A DNA stretch of 64,000 nucleotides from JAIBJN01 sp963775395 (GTDB lineage Bacteria; Actinomycetota; Thermoleophilia; Gaiellales; Gaiellaceae). Where the stretch lies: positions 62,001 through 126,000 of the forward strand of contig CAVZIX010000004.1 in assembly GCA_963775395.1 (NCBI GenBank), read 5' to 3'. Shown piece by piece: positions 49,520 through 57,475 of the stretch (position 1 is the first letter of the stretch; each line of letters opens with the position of its first letter). The notes under the pieces are model-generated. The model made no database searches. It was not told where the DNA came from and was given only the letters and a program-made list of their open reading frames with translations. The position numbers and the translations under genes were made by a program.

Positions 49520-50531
49520 ATGGCCGATCTTACGTTCATCGACGCGCTCCTCGGGCCGGAGCAGCCGGCCGCCGAGGGCCGCGGCTCGGACGACGAGGCA
49601 CTCGACGCCTACTCGCGCGCCGTGGTCACCGTCGCCGAGCTGCTCTCACCGTCGGTGGCAAACCTGCGCGTCGCCCGGCGCGTCCGCGGGGGACGGCTGG
49701 CGACCGGCGGCGGCAGCGGCGTCGTGATCACGCCCGGACGGCTTCATGCTCACCTCCGCGCACGTCGTCGCCGGGACGGACGGAGCCGTGGACGCGTCCT
49801 TCGTGGACGGCCGCGAGGTACGCGCCGAAGTGGTCGGCGCCGACCCGCTCTCCGACCTCGCCGTCCTCCGCTCTGACACCGCCGGGCTCGAGCCCGCCGT
49901 CCTCGGGGACGCCGAGGGCCTGCGCGTGGGCCAGCTCGTCGTCGCCATCGGCAACCCGAACGGCTTCGCAGGCTCGGTCACGGCCGGCGTCGTCTCCGCC
50001 CTCGGGCGCTCGCTGCCCGTGAGCTCACGCACAGCCGGCCGCATCGTCGAGAACGTGATCCAGACCGACGCCGCGCTCAACCCGGGGAACTCCGGCGGGG
50101 CTCTCGCGGACGGCCGCGGCTGCGTCGTCGGCATCAACACCGCGGTCGCGGGCGTCGGCCTCGGCCTGGCGGTGCCGATCAACGCCACGACGCGGAAGAT
50201 CATCGGCGCGCTGATGCGCGACGGACGTTTCACGCGTGCCTACATCGGGATCGCCGGCGGGTCGAGGCCACTGCCCCCGCGGCTCGCGCGCGAGCTCGAC
50301 CGGACCACGGGCGTCGAGGTGGTCGAGGTCGTGGACGGCAGCCCGGCCGCGCAGGCAGGGCTCCGGCGCGAGGACCTGATCGTGGCGGTCGGCGAGACCG
50401 CGGTCGAGGACGTGGACGACCTCCAGCGCCTGATGACGGGCGAGCTGATCGGCGAGAGCGTGACCGCGACCGTGCTCCGCGAAGGGAACCGCATCGAGGT
50501 TCTCGTCGTCCCCGTCGAGCTCGAGGTCTAG
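49520..50531 (+). CDS. HtrA/DegP-like serine protease with PDZ domain, frameshifted by one base
   Basis: About 336 residues after removing one base at 49736-49737 (CCCGGAC should read CCCGAC; this joins GVVITP to DGFMLTSAHVV). Trypsin-fold protease with catalytic His in TSAHVV, Asp in DPLSDLAVLRS and Ser in NPGNSGGALADGRG, then a PDZ domain (GVEVVEVVDGSPAAQAGLRR; VEDVDDLQRLMTGELIG). There is no signal peptide or membrane helix, unlike usual HtrA, so it should be cytoplasmic. The 3' end overlaps the LtrA gene by 4 bases. Single-base insertion is likely a sequence error. Confidence 0.83.
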
Positions 50532-51715
50532 CCGATCTCGATCCCGCCCGGCTCGGCCCGGCCATGGCGGTCGTGCTGCGCGAGCTCGAGGACGATCTGG
50601 GCGCCGACCGCGACGAAGAGCACGGCCAGGACGGGCACGATCCCGATCTCTGCCCCGATCGCGCCGACGCCGAGCGCGAGCGCCGCCGTCCCGGCCCGCA
50701 GCCAGACGTCGATGTCGCCGCGGGACTGCGTCGTCACGAGGTGGAGGACTGCCACCGCGCCCATGAAAAGCGCGACGCCGACCCCGATGATCCAGGACAC
50801 CTCGTCCGTGAGACTGGTCTCCTGCGTCGCCTTGATCGCGAGTTTCACGCCGGCGCCGAGCGCGGCAAGGCCGAGCAGGAGCGGCAGGTGCGCGTACAGG
50901 TATGTCTGGCCGGCGGCGATCGTCCGCCTGACGATCGACGAGTCGACGTAGTCGAAGTAGAGCCACCACAGCGCGCCCGCGAGAGCGAAGCCCAGCGCCG
51001 CGACGGCTCCCGACTCGAGCTCCCAGGTGACGGTCGTTGTCCCGACCACGACCGCGAGGACGCTCTCGCCGAACACGATGATCGTGAAGAGGCCGACGCG
51101 CTCGGGGATGTGCGAGCCGTGGATCGGCACCTTGCGGATCCGCTCCGCGCTCGCCAGGGGCGTGCCGAGGTCGATCGTCAACGCGAGAGCCCAGATCCAG
51201 TAGCGGTACGGAGGCTCCACGGCCGCTGAGACGAGGAAAAGCGCGATGCTGGCTGTGAAGGCGGGGATGTAGACGTTGAGGAGCGGCCGCGCCGCGGGGA
51301 GGTGCCACCAGGCGCGCGCGTTCAGGACGACGACCACGGTGCGGACGCCGGCGTACGCGATGGCGAAGCTGGCCGTGGCCCCGTGGAACGCGTCGGGGAT
51401 CACCGAGGCGAGGACGGCCACTGCGAACATGCCGGCGATCATGAGAATTCGGTGCGGCGGATCGTCCGTGTCGAAGCGGTCGGCGTAGAACGTGTAGCCG
51501 ACCCACGCCCACCAGACGGCGACGAACAGGCCGGCGAAGACGAGGAATCCGTGCACGCTCGGGTCCTCGGCGAGGCCGTCGGCGAGCTGGGCGATCGCGA
51601 CGACGAAGACGAGATCGAAGAAGAGCTCGAGCCAGGTCGCGTGCCGCTCGTCTCCCTCGTCGTCCTCGAGCACGCGGAGCCGGGGAGGGTCGTGCCAACG
51701 CGACGGTGCCGCCAT
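50528..51715 (-). CDS. ltrA: LtrA family (low temperature requirement) membrane protein
   Basis: 395 residues, about ten membrane helices. The family signature WLELFFDLVFVVAIAQLADG near residue 25, AVWWAWVGYTFYADRFDTDD near 66, and the central ERVGLFTIIVFGESVLAVVV near 205 are clear. LtrA proteins are named for cold growth in Listeria; biochemical function is unknown. Convergent with the HtrA-like gene. Confidence 0.88.
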   Translation of the reverse strand: MAAPSRWHDPPRLRVLEDDEGDERHATWLELFFDLVFVVAIAQLADGLAEDPSVHGFLVFAGLFVAVWWAWVGYTFYADRFDTDDPPHRILMIAGMFAVAVLASVIPDAFHGATASFAIAYAGVRTVVVVLNARAWWHLPAARPLLNVYIPAFTASIALFLVSAAVEPPYRYWIWALALTIDLGTPLASAERIRKVPIHGSHIPERVGLFTIIVFGESVLAVVVGTTTVTWELESGAVAALGFALAGALWWLYFDYVDSSIVRRTIAAGQTYLYAHLPLLLGLAALGAGVKLAIKATQETSLTDEVSWIIGVGVALFMGAVAVLHLVTTQSRGDIDVWLRAGTAALALGVGAIGAEIGIVPVLAVLFVAVGAQIVLELAQHDRHGRAEPGGIEIG

Positions 51716-51728
51716 GCGGTGGAACGAC

Positions 51729-52496
51729 CTAGCGGCCGCGGAAGTCCGGCTTGCGCTTCTCGGTGAACGCGGTCAGCCCCTCGCGGGCGTCCTCGGATGC
51801 GAAGGCCAGGTAGAGGGCCTTGCGCTCGTAGTCGAGGCCGGTCTCCAGGGTGGACTCGTACGCCCGGTTGACGGACTCCTTGGCCAGGCGCTGCGCGATC
51901 GGGCCCTTCTCGGCGATGGCACGGGCAACGGCCTTCGCCTCCTCGAGCCAGGCCTCCTTCGCCACGACGCGGGCGACGAGCCCGGCGCGCTCGGCCTCGT
52001 CGGCGGTGAGGAAGCGGCCGGAGAGGATGACGTCCATCGCCTTCGCCTTGCCGATCGCACGGGTGAGCCGCTGCGTCCCGCCGGCGCCGGGGATGATCCC
52101 GAGCCCAGTCTCCGGCTGACCGAAGCGGGCGGTCTCGGAGGCGACGATCAGGTCGCAGGCCATCGCGAGCTCGTTGCCCCCGCCGAGGCAGAAGCCGGAG
52201 ACGGCCGCGACGAGCGGCGTGCGGATCCGGCGGATCGCGTCCCAGCGGTCGATGCGGCGCGCCTCGTACATGTCCATCGCGCTCGCCTCTGCCATCTGGC
52301 CGATGTCCGCTCCGGCCGCGAAGGCCTTCTCCGAGCCTCCGAGGACGATGCAGCGAATCTCATCGTCCTCGTCCAGCTCGAGGAGCGCGTCGACGAGCGA
52401 GCTCATGACCTCGTCGTTGAGCGCGTTCAGCGCCTCGGGGCGGTTGAGGAGGACGATCCCGACCGGCGGCTCGCGCTCGACCAGCACCACACTCAC
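51729..52496 (-). CDS. Enoyl-CoA hydratase (PaaF/crotonase type)
   Basis: 255 residues. Oxyanion and catalytic motifs: SEKAFAAGADIGQMAEAS near residue 56, the first catalytic Glu in CLGGGNELAMACDLIVASE near 100 and the second in FGQPETGLGIIPGAGGTQRL near 125, so both hydratase glutamates are present. Fits 2,3-dehydroadipyl-CoA hydratase (PaaF) or a general short-chain enoyl-CoA hydratase. The GTG start overlaps the stop of the next crotonase gene (GTGA). Confidence 0.85.
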   Translation of the reverse strand: MSVVLVEREPPVGIVLLNRPEALNALNDEVMSSLVDALLELDEDDEIRCIVLGGSEKAFAAGADIGQMAEASAMDMYEARRIDRWDAIRRIRTPLVAAVSGFCLGGGNELAMACDLIVASETARFGQPETGLGIIPGAGGTQRLTRAIGKAKAMDVILSGRFLTADEAERAGLVARVVAKEAWLEEAKAVARAIAEKGPIAQRLAKESVNRAYESTLETGLDYERKALYLAFASEDAREGLTAFTEKRKPDFRGR

Positions 52497-53305
52497 TTAT
52501 CGCCCTCCACGAACTTCCGCACGGCTTCCTTCGGCTCCTCGGTCGCCATCGAGAGGGCGAGCCAGTCGCGCGCGTGGTTGACCGTCTCGTGCCAGGCGAG
52601 GTCGCGCCAGAAGTTGAGCTGCTGCTTCGTGTAGCGCACGGTCTGCGGGAGCTTGGCGGCGAGCTTCTCGACCAGCTCGTCGACCGTGGCGTCGAGCTCG
52701 GCGGCGGGCACGGCCCGGTTGACGAGGCCCCACTCCTCCGCCTTCCGCGCCGGGATCTCCTCGCAGAGGAGGATGATCTCGCGGGCGCGGCGCTCCCCCA
52801 CCATGATCGGAAGCCACTGGGTGGCGCCGCCGGCCGGGACCGACCCGTGCTGGGGCCCGACGTGGCGGATGTACGTGTCGTCGGCGATCACGGAGAGGTC
52901 GCAGGCCATCTGGAGCTCGTTGCCGCCGCCGACGCAGACGCCGTTGATGCGCGCGAGCGTCGGCTTGCCGATCTCGCGCAGCCGGTCGTGGGCGTCCTTG
53001 AACGCGCCGAACCACTTCCAGTACTCGCCGGGCTTGCCGAGGTAGTCGCGGCTCCACGCCTTGAGGTCGGCGCCGACGCAGAACGCCCGCCCGGCGCCCG
53101 TCACGACGACGACGCGGATCGAATCGTCCCAGGAGGCGTCCTCGCACGCGCGCGCGATCTCCCGCAGCATGCGGAAGTCGAACGCGTTCAGGACCTCGGG
53201 CCGGTTGAGGGTGATCGTCGCGCGTGGAGGCGCCTTCTCGTAGACGATCGCCTCGAGCCCGAGCTCGGCCGGGTCGCGAGGCGCCGGGTACGACGGCTCC
53301 GTCAT
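52493..53305 (-). CDS. Second crotonase, 6-oxocyclohexenyl-CoA hydrolase-like
   Basis: 270 residues. Crotonase fold with GAGRAFCVGADLKAWSRDYL near residue 66 and VCVGGGNELQMACDLSVIAD near 115. The segment VGPQHGSVPAGGATQWLPIM near 138 and LLCEEIPARKAEEWGLVNR resemble the ring-opening BamA/Oah hydrolases of benzoyl-CoA-type pathways, although those are longer; the call is from memory and tentative. The ATG overlaps the EthD gene stop (ATGA), and it overlaps the downstream hydratase, so three genes are co-translated. Confidence 0.7.
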   Translation of the reverse strand: MTEPSYPAPRDPAELGLEAIVYEKAPPRATITLNRPEVLNAFDFRMLREIARACEDASWDDSIRVVVVTGAGRAFCVGADLKAWSRDYLGKPGEYWKWFGAFKDAHDRLREIGKPTLARINGVCVGGGNELQMACDLSVIADDTYIRHVGPQHGSVPAGGATQWLPIMVGERRAREIILLCEEIPARKAEEWGLVNRAVPAAELDATVDELVEKLAAKLPQTVRYTKQQLNFWRDLAWHETVNHARDWLALSMATEEPKEAVRKFVEGDK

Positions 53306-53580
53306 TCGACGTCGGCGAAGTGGACGTGGAAGGGCACGCCCATCTCCATCGCGTCCTTGCCGGTCGCCATGAACTCGTCGGTGCGTGCGGCGGCCTTGAA
53401 CGCGTCCCGGTCGGGGAACTCCCATTCGGCGTAGTAGGGGAAGCGCGGCTCGCCCATCGGGGCGCCGAAGACCTTGCCGTGCCGGAACGTCCCGCCCGGC
53501 ACCTTCCTGCAGAGCTCCGCATGCTGCTCGTAGCGCTCGGCGTCCGGCTCCTGCTCGTAGACCATGAAGACCCTGACCAA
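53302..53580 (-). CDS. EthD family protein
   Basis: 92 residues from TTG 53580, preceded by GGGAGAGGAG. The dimeric ferredoxin-like EthD pattern is visible: VFMVYEQEPDAERYEQHAEL, GAPMGEPRFPYYAEWEFPDR and DEFMATGKDAMEMG. EthD-like proteins accompany aromatic or ether degradation enzymes and may isomerise or bind intermediates. It leads the EthD-crotonase-crotonase string and lies after a hairpin (53655-53684). Confidence 0.8.
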   Translation of the reverse strand: MVRVFMVYEQEPDAERYEQHAELCRKVPGGTFRHGKVFGAPMGEPRFPYYAEWEFPDRDAFKAAARTDEFMATGKDAMEMGVPFHVHFADVE

Positions 53581-53654
53581 CGTTCTCCTCTCCCTCGCGT
53601 CGCGGCTGTCGACTGCGAAGGATTCCCGATTCCGCGCTCGCACGCTGCGGCGGA

Positions 53655-53684
53655 CCGCCGCCCCAGCATCGACCGGGGCGGCGG
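53655..53684 (-). terminator. Hairpin between gabT and the EthD operon
   Basis: CCGCCGCCCC, loop AGCATCGACC, GGGGCGGCGG: perfect 10-bp stem, 79 bases after the aminotransferase stop (minus strand). No U-tract, so it may be a pause or attenuator. Confidence 0.5.
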
Positions 53685-53763
53685 CGCCGCGTCCGCAGAG
53701 GTCGGTCAGCGGAGCTGGGCTCTCCGCAGACCTTCCATCCACGCCTGGGCGCAGGCGATCGGA

Positions 53764-55056
53764 CTAGCTCCCGGCGCCCGCAAGAGACTCCTCCAGGATC
53801 TCGAGGCCGCGCTCGAGGTCGTCGTCTGCAATGACGAGGGGAACGAGGATTCGGACGACGTTCCCGTACAGGCCACACGAAAGAAGAACGAGGCCGCGCT
53901 CGCGGGCGCGGGCGACCGTCGAGGCCGCAAGCTCGCCGGCCGGCGCCTTGGTCCCGCGGTCCTCGACGAGCTCGAGCGCCAGCATCGGCCCCAGCCCGCG
54001 GACCTCGCCCACCGCGCCGACCCGCTCGGCGATTCCGTCGAGTGCAATGCGGATGAACTCGCCGAGCTCGCGCGCCCGACGCTGGAAGGGCTCGCCCGCC
54101 ACCTCGTCGAGAACGGCAATCGCCGCCGCGCACGCCACGGGGTTGCCCCCGAACGTGCCGCCGAGCCCGCCCGGCCCGACCGCGTCCATGATCTCTCCGC
54201 GGCCGGTGACGCCGGCGAGCGGAAGCCCGCCGCCGAGCGACTTCCCGGAGACGAGGAGGTCGGGCTCGACGCCGTAGTGCTCGATCGCCCACATCGGCCC
54301 GGTCCGCCCGACGCCGCTCTGCACCTCGTCGTCGACGTAGAGGATCCCGTGGCTGTCGCATACCTCTCGCAGGCGCGGGGGAAAGTCGCGCGGCATCGGG
54401 ATGAACCCGCCCTCGCCCTGGACGGGCTCGAGCACGACGCAGGCGACCGCCTCGGGATCGACCTCGGACTTGAAGAGCGCCTCGAGCCCGGCGATCGCGT
54501 CGTCGGTGGTGACGCCGCGGTACGGGTACGGCCCCGGAGCGCGGTACACCTCGGGCGCGAAGGGCCCGAAGCCGCGCTTGTAGACGACCTTGCTCGTCAT
54601 CGTCATGGTCAGGAGCGTCCGGCCGTGGAACGCGTGGTCGAAGACGACGACCGCGGGTCGCCCGGTCGCAGCGCGGGCGATCTTGACCGCGTTCTCGACC
54701 GCCTCGGCGCCGGAGTTCAGGAGGAGGCTCTTCTGCTCCTCGCCGCGACACGGCGAAAGCTCGGCGAGCCGGCGGCACACGTCCAGGTACGGCTCGTACA
54801 TGCCGACCATGAAGCACTGGTGGAGGTAGCGGTCGACCTGCTCGTGGATTGCGGCGACCGCAGCGGGCAGGCGATGGCCCGTGTTCTGGCAGCCGAGGCC
54901 GCCCGCGAAGTCGATGTAGGTGTTGCCGTCGGTGTCCTCGATGCGGGCGCCCTCCGCACGGGCGACCACGAGGGGCGGAGTCGACACGCCGGCGGCCACG
55001 TAGCGGGCGCGAGCCTTCAGGAGCTCGTCGGTTGCGCTGCGCTCCTGCAGGGCCAT
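53764..55056 (-). CDS. gabT: 4-aminobutyrate aminotransferase-like (class III)
   Basis: 430 residues. Class III PLP aminotransferase: DFAGGLGCQNTGH near 49, LLLNSGAEAVENAVKIARAA near 111 (GABA aminotransferase type), FDHAFHGRTLLTMTMTSK near 138, DEVQSGVGRTG and the PLP lysine in LLVSGKSLGGGLPLAG near 271. It moves the amino group of 4-aminobutyrate or a related omega-amino acid to 2-oxoglutarate. The ATG has a TAGACT -10 box 6 bases upstream. A YdcZ-like transporter and an aldehyde dehydrogenase lie next to it. Confidence 0.83.
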   Translation of the reverse strand: MALQERSATDELLKARARYVAAGVSTPPLVVARAEGARIEDTDGNTYIDFAGGLGCQNTGHRLPAAVAAIHEQVDRYLHQCFMVGMYEPYLDVCRRLAELSPCRGEEQKSLLLNSGAEAVENAVKIARAATGRPAVVVFDHAFHGRTLLTMTMTSKVVYKRGFGPFAPEVYRAPGPYPYRGVTTDDAIAGLEALFKSEVDPEAVACVVLEPVQGEGGFIPMPRDFPPRLREVCDSHGILYVDDEVQSGVGRTGPMWAIEHYGVEPDLLVSGKSLGGGLPLAGVTGRGEIMDAVGPGGLGGTFGGNPVACAAAIAVLDEVAGEPFQRRARELGEFIRIALDGIAERVGAVGEVRGLGPMLALELVEDRGTKAPAGELAASTVARARERGLVLLSCGLYGNVVRILVPLVIADDDLERGLEILEESLAGAGS

Positions 55057-55062
55057 CGACCG

Positions 55063-55068
55063 AGTCTA
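55063..55068 (-). promoter_or_regulatory. -10 box TAGACT before gabT
   Basis: TAGACT on the minus strand, 6 bases before ATG 55056, with no ribosome site between. Confidence 0.5.
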
Positions 55069-55118
55069 CTCCCGGCCTTCAGCGATCACCTTGGCCCACG
55101 CGTCCCAATCGCGGGCGT

Positions 55119-55124
55119 TATCCT
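55119..55124 (+). promoter_or_regulatory. -10 box TATCCT before the YdcZ-like gene
   Basis: TATCCT then 7 bases then GTG 55132, leaderless spacing. Confidence 0.35.
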
Positions 55125-55131
55125 CGCCGCC

Positions 55132-55578
55132 GTGTCCGCGACGTCCGTTGCGGTTGTCTTCTCGCTCGTCGCCGGCCTCGCGGGCTCGATCCAGGTCGCG
55201 GTCAGCGGCGCCCTGGGAAAGCGGATCGGCGTGCTCGAGGCGACCGCGTTCGGGTCGATCGGCGCAGCGCTGATCGTCTGCTCGGTGCTGCTCGTCGCAC
55301 GTCAGAGCTTCGGCGGGGTCGGCGCCGGCTTCCGCGAGCCGCCGTGGCTGTGGCTCGGCGGGGTCATGGGCGCGATCGTGGTCACGTCGATCACCTTCAC
55401 GGCGCCGCGCATTGGCACGTTCGCGACGATCGGGCTCCTCATCGCCGGGCAGCTCGCCATGGGCGTGATCATCGACGCGTTCGGCCTCTTCGGCCTGGAG
55501 AAGATCCCGGTGACCCCGGCCCGCATCGCCGGGCTCGCGCTGCTCGCCGCGGGCGCCCTGCTCGTCCTCAAGCGCTAG
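55132..55578 (+). CDS. YdcZ-like (DUF606) DMT-superfamily membrane protein
   Basis: 148 residues, five membrane helices. SLVAGLAGSIQVAVSGALGK at the N terminus and PPWLWLGGVMGAIVVTSITF near residue 67, then GTFATIGLLIAGQLAMGVII, match the YdcZ/DUF606 type of small drug/metabolite-transporter-like proteins. Substrate unknown. It ends 3 bases before the convergent aldehyde dehydrogenase stop. Confidence 0.8.
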   Translation: MSATSVAVVFSLVAGLAGSIQVAVSGALGKRIGVLEATAFGSIGAALIVCSVLLVARQSFGGVGAGFREPPWLWLGGVMGAIVVTSITFTAPRIGTFATIGLLIAGQLAMGVIIDAFGLFGLEKIPVTPARIAGLALLAAGALLVLKR

Positions 55579-55581
55579 GAG

Positions 55582-57054
55582 CTAGAGCCCCCAGGGGTTC
55601 GTCGGGCGTGCGCCCGTCGAGAGGAGGACGCTCTTCGTCTCCAGGTACATCTGGAGCGTCTCGAGCGCCTGCTCGCGGCCGAAGCCGGACTGCTTGTAGC
55701 CGCCGAAGGGCACGCCGGGGAAGGCGCCGTACGGCAGGTTGATCGTGAACGTGCCCGACTTGATGCTCCGCGCGAGCCGGTGGCCGCGGGCCGGGTCGCC
55801 CGTCCACACTGTCGCCACGAGCCCGTAGCGCACGTCATTGGCGATCCGCACGGCGTCCTTCTCGTCCTCGAACGGGATGACCGCGATGACCGGGCCGAAG
55901 ATCTCCTCCTGGGCCACGGTCTGCTCGCTCTCGACGCCGGCCAGCACCGTCGGGGGGTAGAACGCGCCGTCGCCCTCGGTGGGCGCGCCGCCGGCGACGA
56001 CCTCGGCGCCCTCGTCGCGCCCGGTCTCGACCATGCCGTGCACCTTCTCGCGGTGCGCGAGCGAGATCAGCGAGCCCATGTGGGTCTCGGGATCGAGCGG
56101 GTCGCCGACCCGCACTGCGCCGGCCTTCTCGGCCACACGGTTGACGACGTCGTCGTAGATCGACTGTTCCACGAGCAGGCGCGAGCGGGCGTCGCAGCTC
56201 TGCCCGGCGGCGTAGTAGATGCCGTATGCGGTCGAGGCGATCGCGTCGTCGAGGTCCGCGTCGGCGAAGACGATCGCCGGGCTCTTCCCGCCTAGCTCGA
56301 GCGACACCCGCTTCACCGGGTCGGCGCAGAGCCGCATGATCTCGGAGCCTGTCGCCGTGGAGCCCGTGAAGGAGACCTTGTCGACCCCCGGATGGGAGAC
56401 GAGGTGCGCGCCCGTGGTCGGCCCGTCGCCTGGCACGACGTTGAGCACGCCCGCGGGGATCCCGACCTCGACCGCGAGCTCCGCGATCCGCAGCGCCGTC
56501 AGCGGGGTGGCCGCGTCGGGCTTGAGCACGACCGTGCAGCCCGCCGCGAGCGCGGGCGCGAGCTTCCAGCCCGCGAGCATGATCGGGTAGTTCCACGGGA
56601 CGATCTGGCCGCAGACGCCGACCGGCTCCTTGAGCGTGTAGGTGAGGATGGAGCCGCCGATCGGGCGGGTGCCGCCCTCGATCGAGCCGATCGCCGAGGC
56701 CATGTAGCGGAAGCTCTCGGCGGCCACGAAGACCTCGGGCTTCGACGAGCTCACCGCCTTGCCGACGTTGCGCGTCTCGAGCTCCGTCAGCTCCTTGCGA
56801 TTGGCGACGATCGCGTCAGCGAGGGCGTGCAGGAGGCGCGAGCGCTCGTTGGGAGGCGTCTTCCCCCACGCGCCTTCGAGTGCGGCCCGCGCGGCGGCCA
56901 CTGCACGGTCGACGTCACCCGGCCCCGCGACTGCTGCCTTCGCCAACGGGCTCCCGGTGGCGGGCTCGACGAGGTCGCGGATCTCGCCGTCGGAGGGCTC
57001 CGCCGTCTCTCCGTCGATGAAGAGCCCGTACTCGCGCTCGGTCACCACAGCCAT
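55582..57054 (-). CDS. NAD(P)-dependent aldehyde dehydrogenase
   Basis: 490 residues. EPVGVCGQIVPWNYPIMLAG near residue 143, FTGSTATGSEIM near 226, the general base Glu in LELGGKSPAIVF near 253 and the nucleophile Cys in AAGQSCDARSRLL near 287, then TVAQEEIFGPVIAVIPFEDE. Full-length ALDH of the aminobutyraldehyde/betaine type. Next to gabT it could oxidise succinate semialdehyde or 4-aminobutyraldehyde, or serve amine or aromatic breakdown. It is not the PaaZ fusion. Confidence 0.85.
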   Translation of the reverse strand: MAVVTEREYGLFIDGETAEPSDGEIRDLVEPATGSPLAKAAVAGPGDVDRAVAAARAALEGAWGKTPPNERSRLLHALADAIVANRKELTELETRNVGKAVSSSKPEVFVAAESFRYMASAIGSIEGGTRPIGGSILTYTLKEPVGVCGQIVPWNYPIMLAGWKLAPALAAGCTVVLKPDAATPLTALRIAELAVEVGIPAGVLNVVPGDGPTTGAHLVSHPGVDKVSFTGSTATGSEIMRLCADPVKRVSLELGGKSPAIVFADADLDDAIASTAYGIYYAAGQSCDARSRLLVEQSIYDDVVNRVAEKAGAVRVGDPLDPETHMGSLISLAHREKVHGMVETGRDEGAEVVAGGAPTEGDGAFYPPTVLAGVESEQTVAQEEIFGPVIAVIPFEDEKDAVRIANDVRYGLVATVWTGDPARGHRLARSIKSGTFTINLPYGAFPGVPFGGYKQSGFGREQALETLQMYLETKSVLLSTGARPTNPWGL

Positions 57055-57094
57055 CCCGCGGGACGATATCGCGGTGGCCGTCGCGGAGGTCGCG

Positions 57095-57100
57095 TACAGT
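57095..57100 (+). promoter_or_regulatory. -10 box TACAGT before the DUF6220-like gene
   Basis: TACAGT, 6 bases, then GTG 57107. The divergent aldehyde dehydrogenase starts 53 bases away. Confidence 0.4.
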
Positions 57101-57106
57101 CGAGGC

Positions 57107-57475
57107 GTGGCTCAGGCGCGGGTGATCCTCTTCGGCCTCGCGACGATCTACCTCGCGGGCGTCATCGTGCAGTTCTTCCTCGCAGGCTTGGGAACGTTCG
57201 GCGCCACGACGTTCGACGCACATCGCGCGGTCGGGCTGGGGCTCGGGCTCGTGTCCCTGATCATGCTCGTCCTCGCCTTCGTCGGGAAGGTGCCGCGGTC
57301 GCTGATAGCGCTCACGTTCACGCTCTTCGGGCTCAACGTCCTCCAGCTCGTCCTCGCCCAGATCGACATCGAGGAGATCGCGGCACTGCACGTCGTGAAC
57401 GCGCTGGCGGTCGTCTACGTGGCGCACGAGCTCGTGCAGCGCTCGCGCCGCTTCCTGGCCGCCCAGATCGGCTAG
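57107..57475 (+). CDS. DUF6220-like small membrane protein
   Basis: 122 residues from GTG 57107. Four membrane helices: ILFGLATIYLAGVIVQFFLA, then FDAHRAVGLGLGLVSLIMLV with a conserved His, SLIALTFTLFGLNVLQLVL and HVVNALAVVYVAHELV with a second His. This matches the DUF6220 type. The two helix histidines could bind heme or metal; that is inference. Its last 4 bases overlap the thiolase end. Confidence 0.72.
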   Translation: MAQARVILFGLATIYLAGVIVQFFLAGLGTFGATTFDAHRAVGLGLGLVSLIMLVLAFVGKVPRSLIALTFTLFGLNVLQLVLAQIDIEEIAALHVVNALAVVYVAHELVQRSRRFLAAQIG

